Shown: positions 10,323 through 21,234 of the stretch, piece after piece
How the letters are laid out: every line of letters begins with the position of its first letter
Position numbering within the stretch: position 1 is the stretch's first letter
Assembly (NCBI GenBank): GCA_946965045.2
Contig: OX337230.1
Location: forward strand, 2,604,001-2,668,000
DNA: 64,000 nt
From: Epithemia pelagica
Lineage: Eukaryota > Bacillariophyta > Bacillariophyceae > Surirellales > Surirellaceae
Direction: 5' to 3'
The notes under the pieces: model-generated
The model's input: only the letters and a program-made list of their open reading frames with translations
What the model was told of the DNA's origin: nothing
Database searches by the model: none
Translations under genes and position numbers: made by a program

Positions 10323-10783
10323 ATTACAATAATAAAAATGCCAAGCCGCCTGTTCCTGAAAAACTTATCAGTTCTCTACCAGACCATGAAACAAAGATTG
10401 GCAATGAGAATCGTGAAAGATCTGTCAAGCCAACCAATGACAAGAAACAAAAATTGGCAGAAACAAAGATTGGCAATGAGAATTGTGAAAGGTCTGTCAA
10501 GCCAACCAAGAAACAAAGATTGGTAGAAACAAAGATTGGCAATGAGAATCGTGAAAGATCTGTCAAGCCAACCAAGAAACAAAGATTGGTAGAAACAAAG
10601 ATTGGCAATGAGAATTGTGAAAGATCTGTCAAGCCAACCAAGAAACAAAGATTGGTAGAAGCAAAGATTGGCAATGAGAATTGTGAAACGTCTGTCAAGC
10701 CAACCAAGAAACAAAGATTGGCAGAAACAAAGATTGGAAATGAGAATCGTGAAAGGTTTGTCAAGCCAAATACTTTTGGCTAG
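10295..10783 (+). CDS. hypothetical repeat protein, 22-aa units
   Basis: A 162-aa ORF in which 10388-10768 holds six tandem units: one of 24 aa, four of 22 aa and a partial one. The consensus is ETKIGNENxERSVKPTKKQRLV, basic and polar. The fourth-from-last unit type alternates Arg and Cys at one position. The ORF starts inside the right TIR of the transposon (first ATG 10295), so it may be a chance ORF through a minisatellite rather than a gene. No function is proposed. Confidence 0.35.
   Translation: MFLRTSNGEYYNNKNAKPPVPEKLISSLPDHETKIGNENRERSVKPTNDKKQKLAETKIGNENCERSVKPTKKQRLVETKIGNENRERSVKPTKKQRLVETKIGNENCERSVKPTKKQRLVEAKIGNENCETSVKPTKKQRLAETKIGNENRERFVKPNTFG
10388..10768 (+). repeat. 66-bp minisatellite
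   Basis: Units start at GAAACAAAGATTGGCAATGA. The first is 72 bp, the next four are 66 bp and the last is partial. All stay in frame. Confidence 0.9.
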
Positions 10784-11538
10784 GCTTGCGAGCACGAGCG
10801 GACCATCGTAGTACCAAAGAATCCGTTGTTGATTCCTTGCCAAGACAGAGATAGACTTAGGAATACATAGAGACAATGTCATGATGTCCGGTATCAGGAT
10901 TTTCCCCTTCAAAAACTTTGTTCGAGAGAAATCCTTTCCGGGCAATCAAACTAGGTTCCAATTTGAATTTCAGGTAAGCCATGTGTCACCAGGAACATGG
11001 AATGAGATGTCTCAAATTGCTCGAGGTACCTTTCTTGTTTCCTCTTCTGTGACATGTGGGTAAGCCTTGCACTCACGGATGGGAACACCACATAAAAGCA
11101 TGATCTTTCCATATTAAAAAAGACCAGGATGTCTTTGCCACGCTACAAAAAGGTAAGAGCTGTATATAATGCCATGACCAGTCCAACACAAATGCTCATC
11201 TTCAATGGGTCCCTTAAACTTGCTGCTCCTTGAGCTCTATGTCTTTCAAATCCTGCCTCATTTCAAGTAGATGGAGGTCAATATCAATACTTCTGGGCAT
11301 TTTTTGTTCTTACTTGTTGCTTCAGGAAGCTGTTTCAATGGTTGCTTGAGAATGGTTTTGCTTTGAGCTACAGGTCATCGCTTGGGAATGTGTTTGCTTT
11401 CTTGTACTGCAGCTATTGTCGAGTTGTACCATGCACATTCCACTCTAGCTCCATGCCACTTGGTTACTGCTTCATCTAATGTATATTCCTCATACGCGCG
11501 CAATGGTAGTGGTCCACGACGCCATCCGAGTTCTCACG
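10784..11538. other. no gene recognised
   Basis: Only short ORFs with many stops. Nothing is supported. Confidence 0.3.
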
Positions 11539-12130
11539 TTAGTGTTCCCACAATGTATGGATTCTCCTCCTCGTGCCAGTCACCAGACGGAGCAATGATC
11601 TTCCGTGCAGCATTTCAGCTGATTTGTTTCCAGGACAAATTTCCAATCCAACCACCACAATAAATCCCATCGACCTCCAATGATCATGCCAAAATCTGTG
11701 TGGAAGATCTTTCAAATAGACTTCATGTGGAAGCATCACTGACCCAAAACCTTCTTTCTCCACTGGACCACACACCACCCAAATTTCTTGTTTGTTTGGT
11801 CCCACAAATGTGCTCGCCTCCATATTTAAACCATGCTCTTTGTATGTGTTGGAGGAGTGCCATCCAATACTCTGACAAAGTGGCAGCCTCTGCTATCGGT
11901 CTTCCCAAATTAGACATAGCTGGCAATGTCCACAACTCCATTGACAACGAATTTCCTTTCCAATCCATTGCATAGCAAGGACCTAGATTCTCAATGTTAC
12001 TGTCCAAATTACTTTTTCCAAGACAAATTACAACATCATCTTGATGATCCACGTCCAACGAACAGGTGCTTGGAAGGGTTTGCCAAGGTTGTTGAGTGTA
12101 CCGACTTTGTACATTGAACTGATGCACCAC
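11539..12130 (-). pseudogene. unrecognised coding-like remnant
   Basis: Two overlapping minus-strand ORFs (12130-11723 and 11823-11539) continue one protein through a frame shift near 11800. The text runs CSLDVDHQDDVVICLG, LGPCYAMDWKGNS, AATLSEYWMALLQHIQRAW, then EIWVVCGPVEKEGFGSVML and LPHRFWHDHWRSMGF. The composition (many W, C and H) and the continuity across the break suggest a decayed gene. I do not recognise the family. Confidence 0.35.
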
Positions 12131-12547
12131 CCATTTCCCAAATGAATTTTGGACTAGCTGACGCTGTGGTTGTCAAAGTTCCGTCCACTGATCCAATGAC
12201 GCTTCTACAACACCACGACGACGACTGTTATTAGAAACACTTTCTTTATTGTTTGCATAGTTCATACTGGTTCTTTCTCACCACACACTTTCCTCTTTTT
12301 ATGACCTTTGGAACCTGTGCTCTTTATGTGGAGTCACCCCTTTCCAAGCCAGAACTAAATTTCTGAAAAGGTTGGTTGTTACATCATGTTTGTCTTCATG
12401 TAGTGTGGACACCAGGCAACTTTTGGAGAGATCTTGTTGAATACAATTGATCAGAGATGGGAGTTGAAAATGTTCAAGTGATCAATGGTAGATGCTGGAC
12501 GTCTGCAACAAGAACAATGACTTAACCTGTGTTGTGTCAAAATTCTA

Positions 12548-12904
12548 TTGGGCCTATTACAGGATTTGCTGGAGAGACCTACAAATGAGCAACAGAAGTC
12601 ATGCAATCCGAAGATTGGATATGTACAAGGCAATTTGTTCACGTACAAACATTTCGGTGAGACTACCGTTGTATACATGTTCCACGAAGCGTTCGTCGAC
12701 GAACTCATGTATGTGGTCATAGCTGCATGCACTGCGACGCCAAGCGTACGACTTATTGTTTCCTACAAGGAAACATCCAGAGGCTCTAGTTGGGCATCCA
12801 CCTTTTTAGAAAAATGTTTCTCTTCCTCGTGCGACGTTGGTGGTTTGAGAAAGCATGGTGGTGGAGGCATCAACACAGCCGGGTTAAGATGGCACCCTAC
12901 CTGA
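12548..12904 (+). pseudogene. possible methyltransferase-like fragment (weak)
   Basis: 118-aa ORF with YVQGNLFTYKHFG, TTVVYMFHEAFVDEL and VRLIVSYKE. The pattern (hydrophobic strand, acidic loop, strand ending in SYK) resembles the later motifs of a Rossmann-fold methyltransferase, perhaps DOT1-like, but the SAM-binding motif I is not visible. It lies 330 bp upstream of the SET remnant on the same strand. The assignment is a guess from pattern. Confidence 0.2.
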
Positions 12905-13235
12905 CCTTAAAGGTATAGCATCAAGGGCCGACCTTGTCGTGCACAACTCTCATATCGCTTCGAGTACGACCAAATCATCAGCAGCCCCGGAGGTGCAAGG
13001 GAATCACGAATGATCCTGGCGGGAAATCTTACGGGTTGCTTTGGGAGACAACGACGACGAACGGCACGCATTGTGCGTGGTGCTAGCTAAACGACATGAG
13101 CCTCCCAAAAAGATGAAGAGGCAGCGGAAGGGCAAGAGTCTTGCTGGAACCTGCATGGCAAGTGCGGCTCACCGACGTAGGCCGTCTGATCATTGTCCTC
13201 ATTGTTAGGTCAGGCTCCACCATAATCATTTATGC

Positions 13236-13655
13236 TTTGACGCAGAGAGCTCCATTCATGGAAAAGGCCTTTTCGCCATGAGGGCAATTCCTGCCGACAA
13301 CTTCATCATCGAATATGTTGGTCGCGCACCGACAAAGCAGCATTGACATTTGCAGAAGGGATGTACCACGCCCAACTGGGGCAAGAGAACGAAAAGCATC
13401 CGCAAGTTTGTTAACCATTCGTGTAACCCAAACTGTGTGCTTCGTCGGTGGACATCGGTCATGGATGACGGTGATGATAAAATGGAGCATCTGTCAATTG
13501 TCACACATAGACCAATAGCAGAAGGAGAAGAGCTGACTATGTGTTATGCCGGACAGACTGACCAATGTCATTGCGTGTCTTGCAAAACAGCGTCAAGTGA
13601 CCCAGCGATGCGTCATATTCAAAAAGTAGTGTGCTTTGCAATGACTTATGAATGA
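13236..13655 (+). pseudogene. SET-domain (lysine methyltransferase) remnant
   Basis: Translation gives IHGKGLFAMRAIPADNFII, EYVGR, a TGA stop at about 13345, then KFVNHSCNPNCVLRRW, LSIVTHRPIAEGEELTMCYA and a post-SET-like CHCVSC. GKGLFA, NHSCNPNC and GEELT..Y are diagnostic SET motifs (SAM and substrate binding). Intact proteins of this kind methylate lysines, usually on histones. The internal stop and frame change mark this as a fragment. No upstream AWS domain is clear, though 13036-13210 is Lys/Arg- and Cys-containing (KKMKRQRKGKS). Confidence 0.75.
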
Positions 13656-13679
13656 CAATGGTGCAAAGTGAGTCAAGTT

Positions 13680-14022
13680 AGTATGAATATGAAAACCCTT
13701 GCTCGCCAATTAGAAGAGAACGATATTACACTAGTGGCACAGGGATACAGTGCGGTGCTACGGTTTGGAACAGACCGGGTGAGTGGCGGTGTACACCTGT
13801 AGCCGCAATGATTCGATCAGCGGCAGTGATTCGCACATGAGCATCCACTTCAAAATTTGTCAACTGGTAGAACTCATTAAGAACCATGTCAGAAAGCTGG
13901 GTCAGGAAACCACGTTTGAATGTATTTTCTTGGACTACTACTGGTGTCCCGGCAGTTATGCAAGAAACAACTATCAATCACTCTTTAAGAAATTGAAAGA
14001 GCTTCCGACACAAAATTTTTGA
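13680..14022 (+). pseudogene. unrecognised coding-like fragment after the SET remnant
   Basis: One frame gives MKTLARQLEENDITLVAQGY and SAVLRFGTDRVSGGVHL, then a shifted frame gives MSIHFKICQLVELIKNHV and CIFLDYYWCPGSYARNNYQS. It could be the downstream part of the SET gene or a separate gene. I do not recognise it. Confidence 0.3.
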
Positions 14023-14227
14023 ACTCCTCCGTTTGACAAGGTTTCGGCAGTTCCTTCTTCTTCTTCTTTTCTTTCTTCTTCGTAGTACAACTCTTGATAG
14101 CATTGGCACCAGAGCTCTGACCCCCATTGGTAACCCCAGAGATTTGATCACTCTTACCACTACCAGAGATAGATGATGACACCATTGAACTACTACCGCC
14201 TCCTGCCTCCATGGCTATAGCAGACAA
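13985..14227 (-). CDS. short Lys-rich ORF, unrecognised
   Basis: 80 aa, Ser/Gly-rich then KKKEKKKKKELP and EEFKNFVSEAL. The order (Ser-rich, Lys run, FKxFV) recalls exon 3 of the first gene (SSSRKKKKKEV...DFKEFVKYKV), but the shared part is too short to prove a relationship. Confidence 0.25.
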   Translation of the reverse strand: MSAIAMEAGGGSSSMVSSSISGSGKSDQISGVTNGGQSSGANAIKSCTTKKKEKKKKKELPKPCQTEEFKNFVSEALSIS

Positions 14228-14456
14228 GGACGACCAAGAGAGATCAGAAAGTGAGGAAATATCATCAACACCTATCCCACATCAACCTAGATTAGAGTTC
14301 CACTCCACTTGGTAGTGTTTGTCGCAGCCGGAAACACCGATGATCGGAAAATTTCTACCCTGCTCTGTACAAGCCCTTCGCCTTCATTGCTAGAATCACC
14401 ATGATTGCGGGCAGCTGTCACCATTTCATTATCGTCCGTAACTGACGTTGGTTTTT

Positions 14457-14695
14457 TGAATAAAAACTGACGGCCAGGCGCAATATACGGCTTGCAACAA
14501 TCAAACTATCAGAAATTATGGTAACTAAACTAGGGGTGCCCTTTGGGGCAAATCGCTCACGTAGGGGCCAAACAGTGACCACGGTACCCACTAGTGAGCA
14601 CGTAACTAGGGGCCGGGCGATGCCAGGCAATGCGTAGCAAGGCATGGCGAGGCCCTTCGTAGGTTACAAAGGGGGCGCCCGTGATTATTTATTCA
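14457..14695 (-). repeat. 3' LTR of copy 1
   Basis: 239 bp. On the plus strand it starts TGAATAAAAACTGACGG and ends TTATTTATTCA. Confidence 0.92.
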
Positions 14696-14816
14696 GTCCC
14701 CGCGAACAAAATCGGGGTGGGCAACTTCGTTTAGTTCGTCATGTCAGCAGAGGCCGGTCCAGTACGTCGGACTATTCTTCAAAAGGGGCGATCCCATTTT
14801 GGATCTAAAAGGGGTG

Positions 14817-17798
14817 CTACCACATGATACGTTGGGCCAGGAATCGCAATCGAGGTCCGGGTAGCAGTTTGGTTAGGATATCGGCAAGATTCGTTTCACC
14901 TTCTTCCCATGCAATGCACACAAGTCCAGCAGCTTGCGCTTCACGAGTCCGATGATAAGCAATTGCGTTGTGCTTCTTCTTTAGGACTGATTCTGGCTGC
15001 GTCGAGTTCTTAAACACAGATTCATTGTCGCAAAACACATTCGTCTCTCCATCCAACGGGAAACCCATCATTCGCAACTTATAACGAAATGCTTTAATCA
15101 TTTCAATGGCAGTTTTCATCGCCACGAACTCACTGCCAAATGTAGACGTCTCAACAGTGTTTTGTCGTTTTGAATACCACATGATCGGTGCTCGTTGCAA
15201 GAACAGTAGGACTCTTGTTTGAGAGCGCCGTGTGACACGACATCCAGCATGATCAGCATCGACAAAGCAAGTCGTGGTGACAGCGTTTCCACGCGGTGCT
15301 GGTGCGTTTGGCGGAATCGGCTCGGCAGCATCAGGATAATACTCAGACCAATCCGGTCGGGTAAAACGTGACTCGTCGAAGTCAGGGGTTGTGTCGTCGA
15401 ACACAATGGCGGATTTATCGTACTTCTTCAGATACGCGAAGATGTGCAACGTTTGCTCGAGATGTCCATCTCGTGGATTCGCCATAAAACGGGACATATG
15501 GGAGACTGCGGTTGTAATGTCGATACGACCGAGTTCAACAATCCAACGGAGAATACCGATCAGTCCTTGGTAATAGTTCGCACGTCTTGCGTTAAGTTCA
15601 GGAGTCGCATCCAATTCCGGGCGATATCCATCGGCGATCGGCGTCGTCACTTTTGACTTCAGCTTTTCTCCGGATTTCTCCAGTTCCGTTTCGACTTCGG
15701 CAAGAGCACGCTTACAATACTTGTCAGCGAACATGGCCCAACGATCACGGTTCGACGGATCTTGCGTGTCGGGTATGGTATAACGCCGAATTTTGGATCC
15801 CAAGTATTCGTCTGGCGGTTTGATACTGTCGGGATTGATCGTATAGCGCCTCTGCAGGTCCTGCATCACGGTTTTGGGATCATGACTAACAATCAGCTGA
15901 TCATCAATATAGACCAAAACATACTCGTTATACTGGAACCCATCAGATGGTCGAGTGTTCGCTCGAAGCCATACATCCGGATCAGCTTGACACATCTTAA
16001 ATCCCATATCGCGGAGCGTTGCGGCGATGTGATCACGCCACCTTGCGGTAGAACTTTTGAGACCATATAATGCGCGCACTATCAGTGCAGGTTGTCCAAC
16101 CTTATCTGGTCCAAATTCGAGTCCCGCGGTGGTATAGGTCTTCTCTTTAGTCGGTGCGTTGAGATATGCGTTTTGCACGTCCCCGACGAGAACATCTAGA
16201 CCATTTAGTGCAGCGATAGTAAAAGCAATGCGTACGCTATCGCGTGATACCACACTAGAATAGGTCGATTCTTTGGGTGGATCAGTTTTGTGGCCTCCGG
16301 CCACTAACCGTGCTTTTCGTCGCAGGTCTGATTTGATATCAAAAACCATATGACAGGGAATATGCTTGTATCCAGAAGGCACTTCGCCATCAGCTGGAAA
16401 TTCGAAAGCAATGCCAACGTTCTTCATTTCTTTCTCAATAGCCTTGCGCCAGAAGTCAGTCCCCGTTCGACGGTCAATCGCCAGGGCTTCTTCCACAGAG
16501 TGGGGCAGCTCAATGCCATACTTGTGCGTTCGCTTCCAATAACGCGACTTTACCTTTTTGATAATGCGGTCTCGTTTGCGAAGTGCACGTGGCACCCACC
16601 ATGCGAAAGCAGGCTCTTTTGCGATGTCAGCGGATACTGCGTACTCGGCGGCTTCAATTATATTTCCATTCTTGACGTCTTTGAGCGGCAGCCAAACAGT
16701 CGATCGATCGAACAGTTCACATTGCAATTCCCAACCTTTCGTTGTGTGGTGTGATGTGCCGTCAAGGAACGATGCGTCTGTTCGCTTAACTGCGGTCTCA
16801 TCACTGCGGTGACCCACAATGGCTTTCAATGTGTTGAACGCATTGCCCTCCGGGTCAACTTGCGAATACAGATTCTCTGCAATCATATTGGTTGCATACG
16901 ACTTGACCGATCCATCCGGAAACTGTACGTCGTAGTACCGGGTATCAAGGATTGGGTTTGCGTTGCGCTCACCAATAGGTCGCCCATGAGCATCTTTCGT
17001 GCGTCCAATAATTTTCGCTTGAGCGCTTTCACCTCCTCGCGGCAGCATGACTTCAGCGGTGAGATATTCGTCTAGTTCCTCCGGCGTGTACGTGTCGGAT
17101 TCCAGGGCTTCGGCCTCTGGGAACAAGGGCTCTAGAAGTTCACCTTCGTCAAAGAGGTCTGGGGGTGGATCGCTCCCAGTTGTGCCATCAGATGGTGGCT
17201 CTTTCATTTGCGTTTGAAAAGCGGCATCATAGTCCAACAACTGCTGATGAATCGTCGGATTCTTCAGGTCGTCTTCCGGAATGGCCCACACATCTTTCCG
17301 TGTGACATGATTGCCCTCTTGCGTTAGGATTTCATAGGCCATATCATCGGTGCAATCATCGGCTAAGCCCAACCATCGGCCAATCAGTCTTTTTTCGAAG
17401 GGAAACTGTGCCATGGGCATGCGATAATACACCGGCTGATAGAATTGGAACATGGCTAATGGAGAGATGTCTGGCGTTGAGCCAATTACATGCTCGAACG
17501 GTGTACGTCCATCTAATTCAGGGATATCGGATACCGTGAGTTGCCGTACGTGTGAGCACCATTTAAGAGCATAGCTCCATAAACGTCGTGGTGCGCCGGT
17601 CGTCCTCATAATTTTGACAACTCCCTTTTTTAGTTCACGAATGCTCGCTTCGGCGGCGTTCTGCCATGGACTATAAGGAACCGTTTTCTCCATCTTTATG
17701 CGGTACTCGTTGCATATTTCACGGGACTTCCCTAGGAACAATTCTCGGGCACCATCAGATACCATTGTTTCGGGAATCCCTACATTGTGAATCAAAGA
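14817..17798 (-). pseudogene. copy 1 integrase (C-terminal part)-RT-RNase H
   Basis: One open frame of about 990 codons. Integrase continues from the insertion point (HNVGIPETMVSDGARELFLG, then PYSPWQNAAEASIRELKKG, giving the second Asp and the Glu). RT carries KARLVAGGH, GDVQNAYLNAP and VYIDDQLIVSHDP (the usual Leu after YIDD is Gln). RNase H has CFVDADHAG, ETSTFGSEFVAM and NLADILTKLLPG. It converts element RNA to DNA and integrates it if complete. The frame is intact here but cut off from its N-terminal half by copy 2 and by the 622-bp deletion upstream. The first few codons of the apparent ORF (MINYS) come from the LTR of copy 2. Confidence 0.9.
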
Positions 17799-18038
17799 TG
17801 AATAATTGATCACGGGCGCCCCCTTTGTAACCTACGAAGGGCCTCGCCATGCCTCGCTACGCATCGCCTGGCATCGCCCGGCCCCTAGTTGCGTGTTCGC
17901 TAGTGGGTACCGTGGTCGCTGTTTGGCCCCTACGTGAGCGATTTGCCCCCAAAGGGCACACCTAGTTTAGTTACCATAATTTCTGATAGTTTGATTGTTG
18001 CAAGCCGTATATTGCGTCTGGCCGTCAGTTTTTATTCA
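17799..18038 (+). repeat. 5' LTR of copy 2
   Basis: 240 bp, TGAATAATTGATC...TTTTTATTCA. Differs from its partner at nine positions, eight of them transversions by my count. Confidence 0.92.
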
Positions 18039-18052
18039 GTTTATCAGACCCC
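18039..18052 (+). other. candidate primer-binding site, copy 2
   Basis: GTTTATCAGACCC directly follows the 5' LTR and is conserved in copies 1 and 3. Its TATCAGA core matches the common copia PBS TGGTATCAGAGC (complementary to the 3' end of initiator Met tRNA), but the leading TGG is absent. The priming tRNA is therefore uncertain. Confidence 0.35.
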
Positions 18053-18275
18053 TGTCTGTTGTTCCCCCACTGTTCGCCGGACGGCAAGCGCCTGATCAAC
18101 GCTCGAGAGGTGTTCGCGCTAAGCGGCCTCGTCACTCGCTCGCTTGCGTCATCTCTATGACTTGTTTCTGTCACTGTGGGACCCAATCGCTTATTTGTGA
18201 CTTGCGACTGCACAACGTACCGTGCACGTGCTCGTACACGTGGACCGTCCATCCACGCGCGCCGTACGACTCAAT

Positions 18276-18283
18276 TATATAAG
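18276..18283 (+). promoter_or_regulatory. TATA-like box in the leader, copy 2
   Basis: TATATAAG lies 238 bp downstream of the 5' LTR and about 250 bp upstream of the gag ATG. I see no comparable box in the LTR itself. Confidence 0.4.
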
Positions 18284-18533
18284 CCTGCTGGCTTTTGACA
18301 CGTGCCTGCTTGCTCGCGGAATCGCCGGTTCGCCGACTCGCGTATTCGCCGATCGCCAGCTCGCTCGCTCGCGGAATCGCCGGACGACTACTCGCCAATT
18401 CACTCGCAGATTGTTGGCTCACAGAAATTCGCTCCTCTCATCACAATTGCAAATTTCTGCACAAGAACAAGCCTTCCCTTGCCATCCGTTTGACCTTCTA
18501 CGACCACCCTACCCTTTATCCGACCCTTGAACC

Positions 18534-19466
18534 ATGGCCGCAAATTCCTTCCGTACTGCACTGGGCCGCTGTGGCTACGACAATGCCACCATTGGGCACC
18601 TAACGCAACAGGGCTTCACAACAACGGATCAGTTCCTGGAGTTTCCCATCAACGAAGTCAAGCCCATGCTGAAGACATTAGCCAAGAACCTACCCGACGG
18701 TGTCACTCTACCCTACCAAATCAACCTGAAGTTCCTTGGCTTCCGAATGTGGTTGGAATATCGTTCTGTCCGTGGCCAGGACCTTGATGCTGGTGGTTAT
18801 ACTGGTGACGTAATCACTAAGTGGATGAAACGCGTAACGGAACTCGCGAATGCCACCACCACTGATGGTCAGGATGACCCAGTACCACCCAAAAGGCTAA
18901 CGAACCTTGCCGATTGGGAACGTCACGACGGAATGTGGCGTACGTACTTGGGTCAGCACCGCAATCCGACAACGGGAGTGCCGCTCACCTACGTATTGCG
19001 TGAGGAGTCCGACGTACCGGACGACGCACTAACCGCCGATTACGACTGCATTGACGACGACCTAGTCGCGACCACTCGTCATGAGGGGGACCAGTACAAA
19101 GCCGACCGACGTAGAGTGTATGAGCTGTACTACCCTCTTATTTACGATGGCCCGGCATGGACATTTGCTAAAACGCATGCGAAATCGAAGGACGGCCGTG
19201 AGGCCTACCTAACTGTCAAGCGGCAAGCCACTGGACAGGCCGCGAGCATCCTGCGCAAGAAACAGGCTTATGCGCAGATTGCAAATGCTAAGTTTACAGG
19301 ACGAGGGAAGTACCGCTTCCAAGACTACATCCACCGTCACCAACATGCGCACAACACCCTGGAAGAGCTTGGCGAAACGGTCGGGGACACGAAAAAAGGT
19401 GACCGATTTCATGAATGGGATCACCGATCCGACGCTCGTCCAAGCCAAGACCGTCGTCAACGGTGA
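18534..19466 (+). pseudogene. gag: copy 2 Gag, frameshifted
   Basis: Starts MAANSFRTALGRCGYDN in good context (ACCATGG). Relative to copies 1 and 3 there is one extra G in the A-run at 19391-19400 (GAAAAAAGGT), which shifts DTKKVTDF to DTKKGDRF and ends the frame at 19466. The true gag frame resumes in the next ORF. Confidence 0.88.
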
Positions 19467-21234
19467 CCAGGAGAAGTTGGAGAACTTTGAAGCGTGCCAG
19501 CAATACTTTTTGAGTGTGCACAGTGCTGCAAAGACCGAAACGCAGGACGACTCTCGTAAGATCGCCGCTGCTGGTACCACCCCAAGCAAAGGAAAGGGAA
19601 AAGGGCGCAACCAGAAAAAGAGCAAGAAGAAGAAGGACCGCGTTCATGCTGGTCACTACGATGCCGACGAATGGGCAGACCTGACGGAGGACGAACGCAA
19701 ACAAGTCCTGGCTCTTCGCAAAGAGCGCAAAGACAAGCGGAAGCTTAGATCCGTCACCACAGACGACTCTTCCAACGCATCGTCGAAGAGATCGAAAACG
19801 TCGCATGGGAGTACTGCGGAGGACGCAATCTTAGTAGACATTGACGAAGACGACGCTAAGTCGGAGGCTAAGACCAACGTATCGGTCATTATGGAAGTAG
19901 ACGAGAACTTGCTTGACTCCTCTGTTGACAACGTACCGTCGCCAGACAAGCACTCTAAGTTCCGCGCTTCCACCTCACCTGCAAAATCATCCGAAGATGA
20001 TGCGCAGCCGACAAAGTCCTCAGCTGGCAACAGCTTTGGACGTTTCGCGCATAAGGCTAAAGCGCAACCGAACGAGCCCGGATCTGCGTCCGTCAAATCC
20101 GTACGTACTCGCCCCATGGGGGAATACGAGACCTATCCACCGATGTGGCAATGGGAAGAGGACGGACGTCCTGATATGAGTCATATGACCATCCCGCCAG
20201 TCCCGGAACAGGGCGACATCTTTGTGAAGCTGCCGCTACCGGTCAAAGGCAAGTATGCTGAAGGGACTCGCAACTTCCGCTCACTTACCAAGCATGACCA
20301 AAGCATGCTGAAAGGAAGCTTCCGCGAAGAGATCGACACTATTGTCCACAATAGTCCAATTTGGTGTTGGCGCTGGTCTAAAATGTCAGGCCATGAACGT
20401 GAAGAGCGCCAAATGTACCATGTGTGCAAACGCTTAGCCGAGCACACGGAAGTGTTCGACGAAGCTTTAAAATACACTATGCTTGCCAATGGACAATTGG
20501 CTGCCGCAAATAAAAGGCGTAATGTATTCGGTCGTTATTCCGCCGATCTTGAATTCGATGTCCGTGACCCGAATGTCTCTGACAAGTCTGCCGACCTGTC
20601 TCCTTCCTCCTTATGGAGTGTGCCCTGTGTATCAGCTGCCGAAGCAGTAAAAATTGATAAAACGAATCTTATTGTTCAATCTAATACACATGTAGGCACC
20701 CATTATAGTTATTCTAAACGTTTCGCACATCGTCTATGTGCTATGAACACCGGCGAATATGGTGTTGAAACCATTGAGCTCACCTGTGAGTTGGACTCAC
20801 ACGCGGACACCTGTGCCGTGGGAAGAGACTTCGCAATGCTCTCCGAAGCCCACCGCTATATCAGTGTGCATCCGTTCGCGGAGGAATATAATCCGCTGAC
20901 TAATGTCCCTATTGCGACTGTTGCTACTGTCTGGACTGACAGCGAAAACCAGTCTTACTTGCTTGTTATCCACCAAGCATTGTTTTTAGTGGACCGTATG
21001 GGCAGTTCGTTACTCTGTCCGAACCAGATGCGTGCCCATGGCATCGTTGTCAACGACGTACCTAAACAGTTTGACCCGCACAGCACGCATAGTATCCATG
21101 TACCGGATGCCAATCTCACCATCCCTCTCACCATGGCTGGTATCACTGAACGGGGACACGGACGCCTTGATCTTTACCGACGGCAAAGGATTCGACCACG
21201 TTTATCCCTGGAAGTCGAAAAAGCAACATCCTGA
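19400..21234 (+). pseudogene. copy 2 Gag C-terminus, linker and protease
   Basis: The frame opens from 19270 and is homologous from about 19400 (VTDFMNGITDPTLVQ). Unlike copies 1 and 3 there is no stop at the gag end (HGSTAEDAILVDIDEDD), so gag and protease are fused. Protease motif CELDSHADTCAVG. After MAG (junction 21141/21142) the frame runs into out-of-frame integrase (ITERGHGRLDLYRRQ) and stops. Confidence 0.85.

Noticed and set aside
13985-14227. Paralogue of the first gene
   Set aside because: Only a Lys run and a 5-residue FKxFV match are shared. This is not enough to claim homology, so it is kept only as an unrecognised ORF.
18290-18410. TCGC-rich repeats in the copia leader as a separate minisatellite gene
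   Set aside because: They are a variable-length leader tract (about 55 bp longer in copies 1 and 2 than in copy 3) upstream of gag, with no coding evidence.
19209-19806. Long antisense ORFs through the copia gag regions (also 26009-26605 and 45039-45635)
   Set aside because: They mirror gag in all three copies, with hydrophobic composition caused by the antisense of Lys/Arg/Glu codons. They are shadows.
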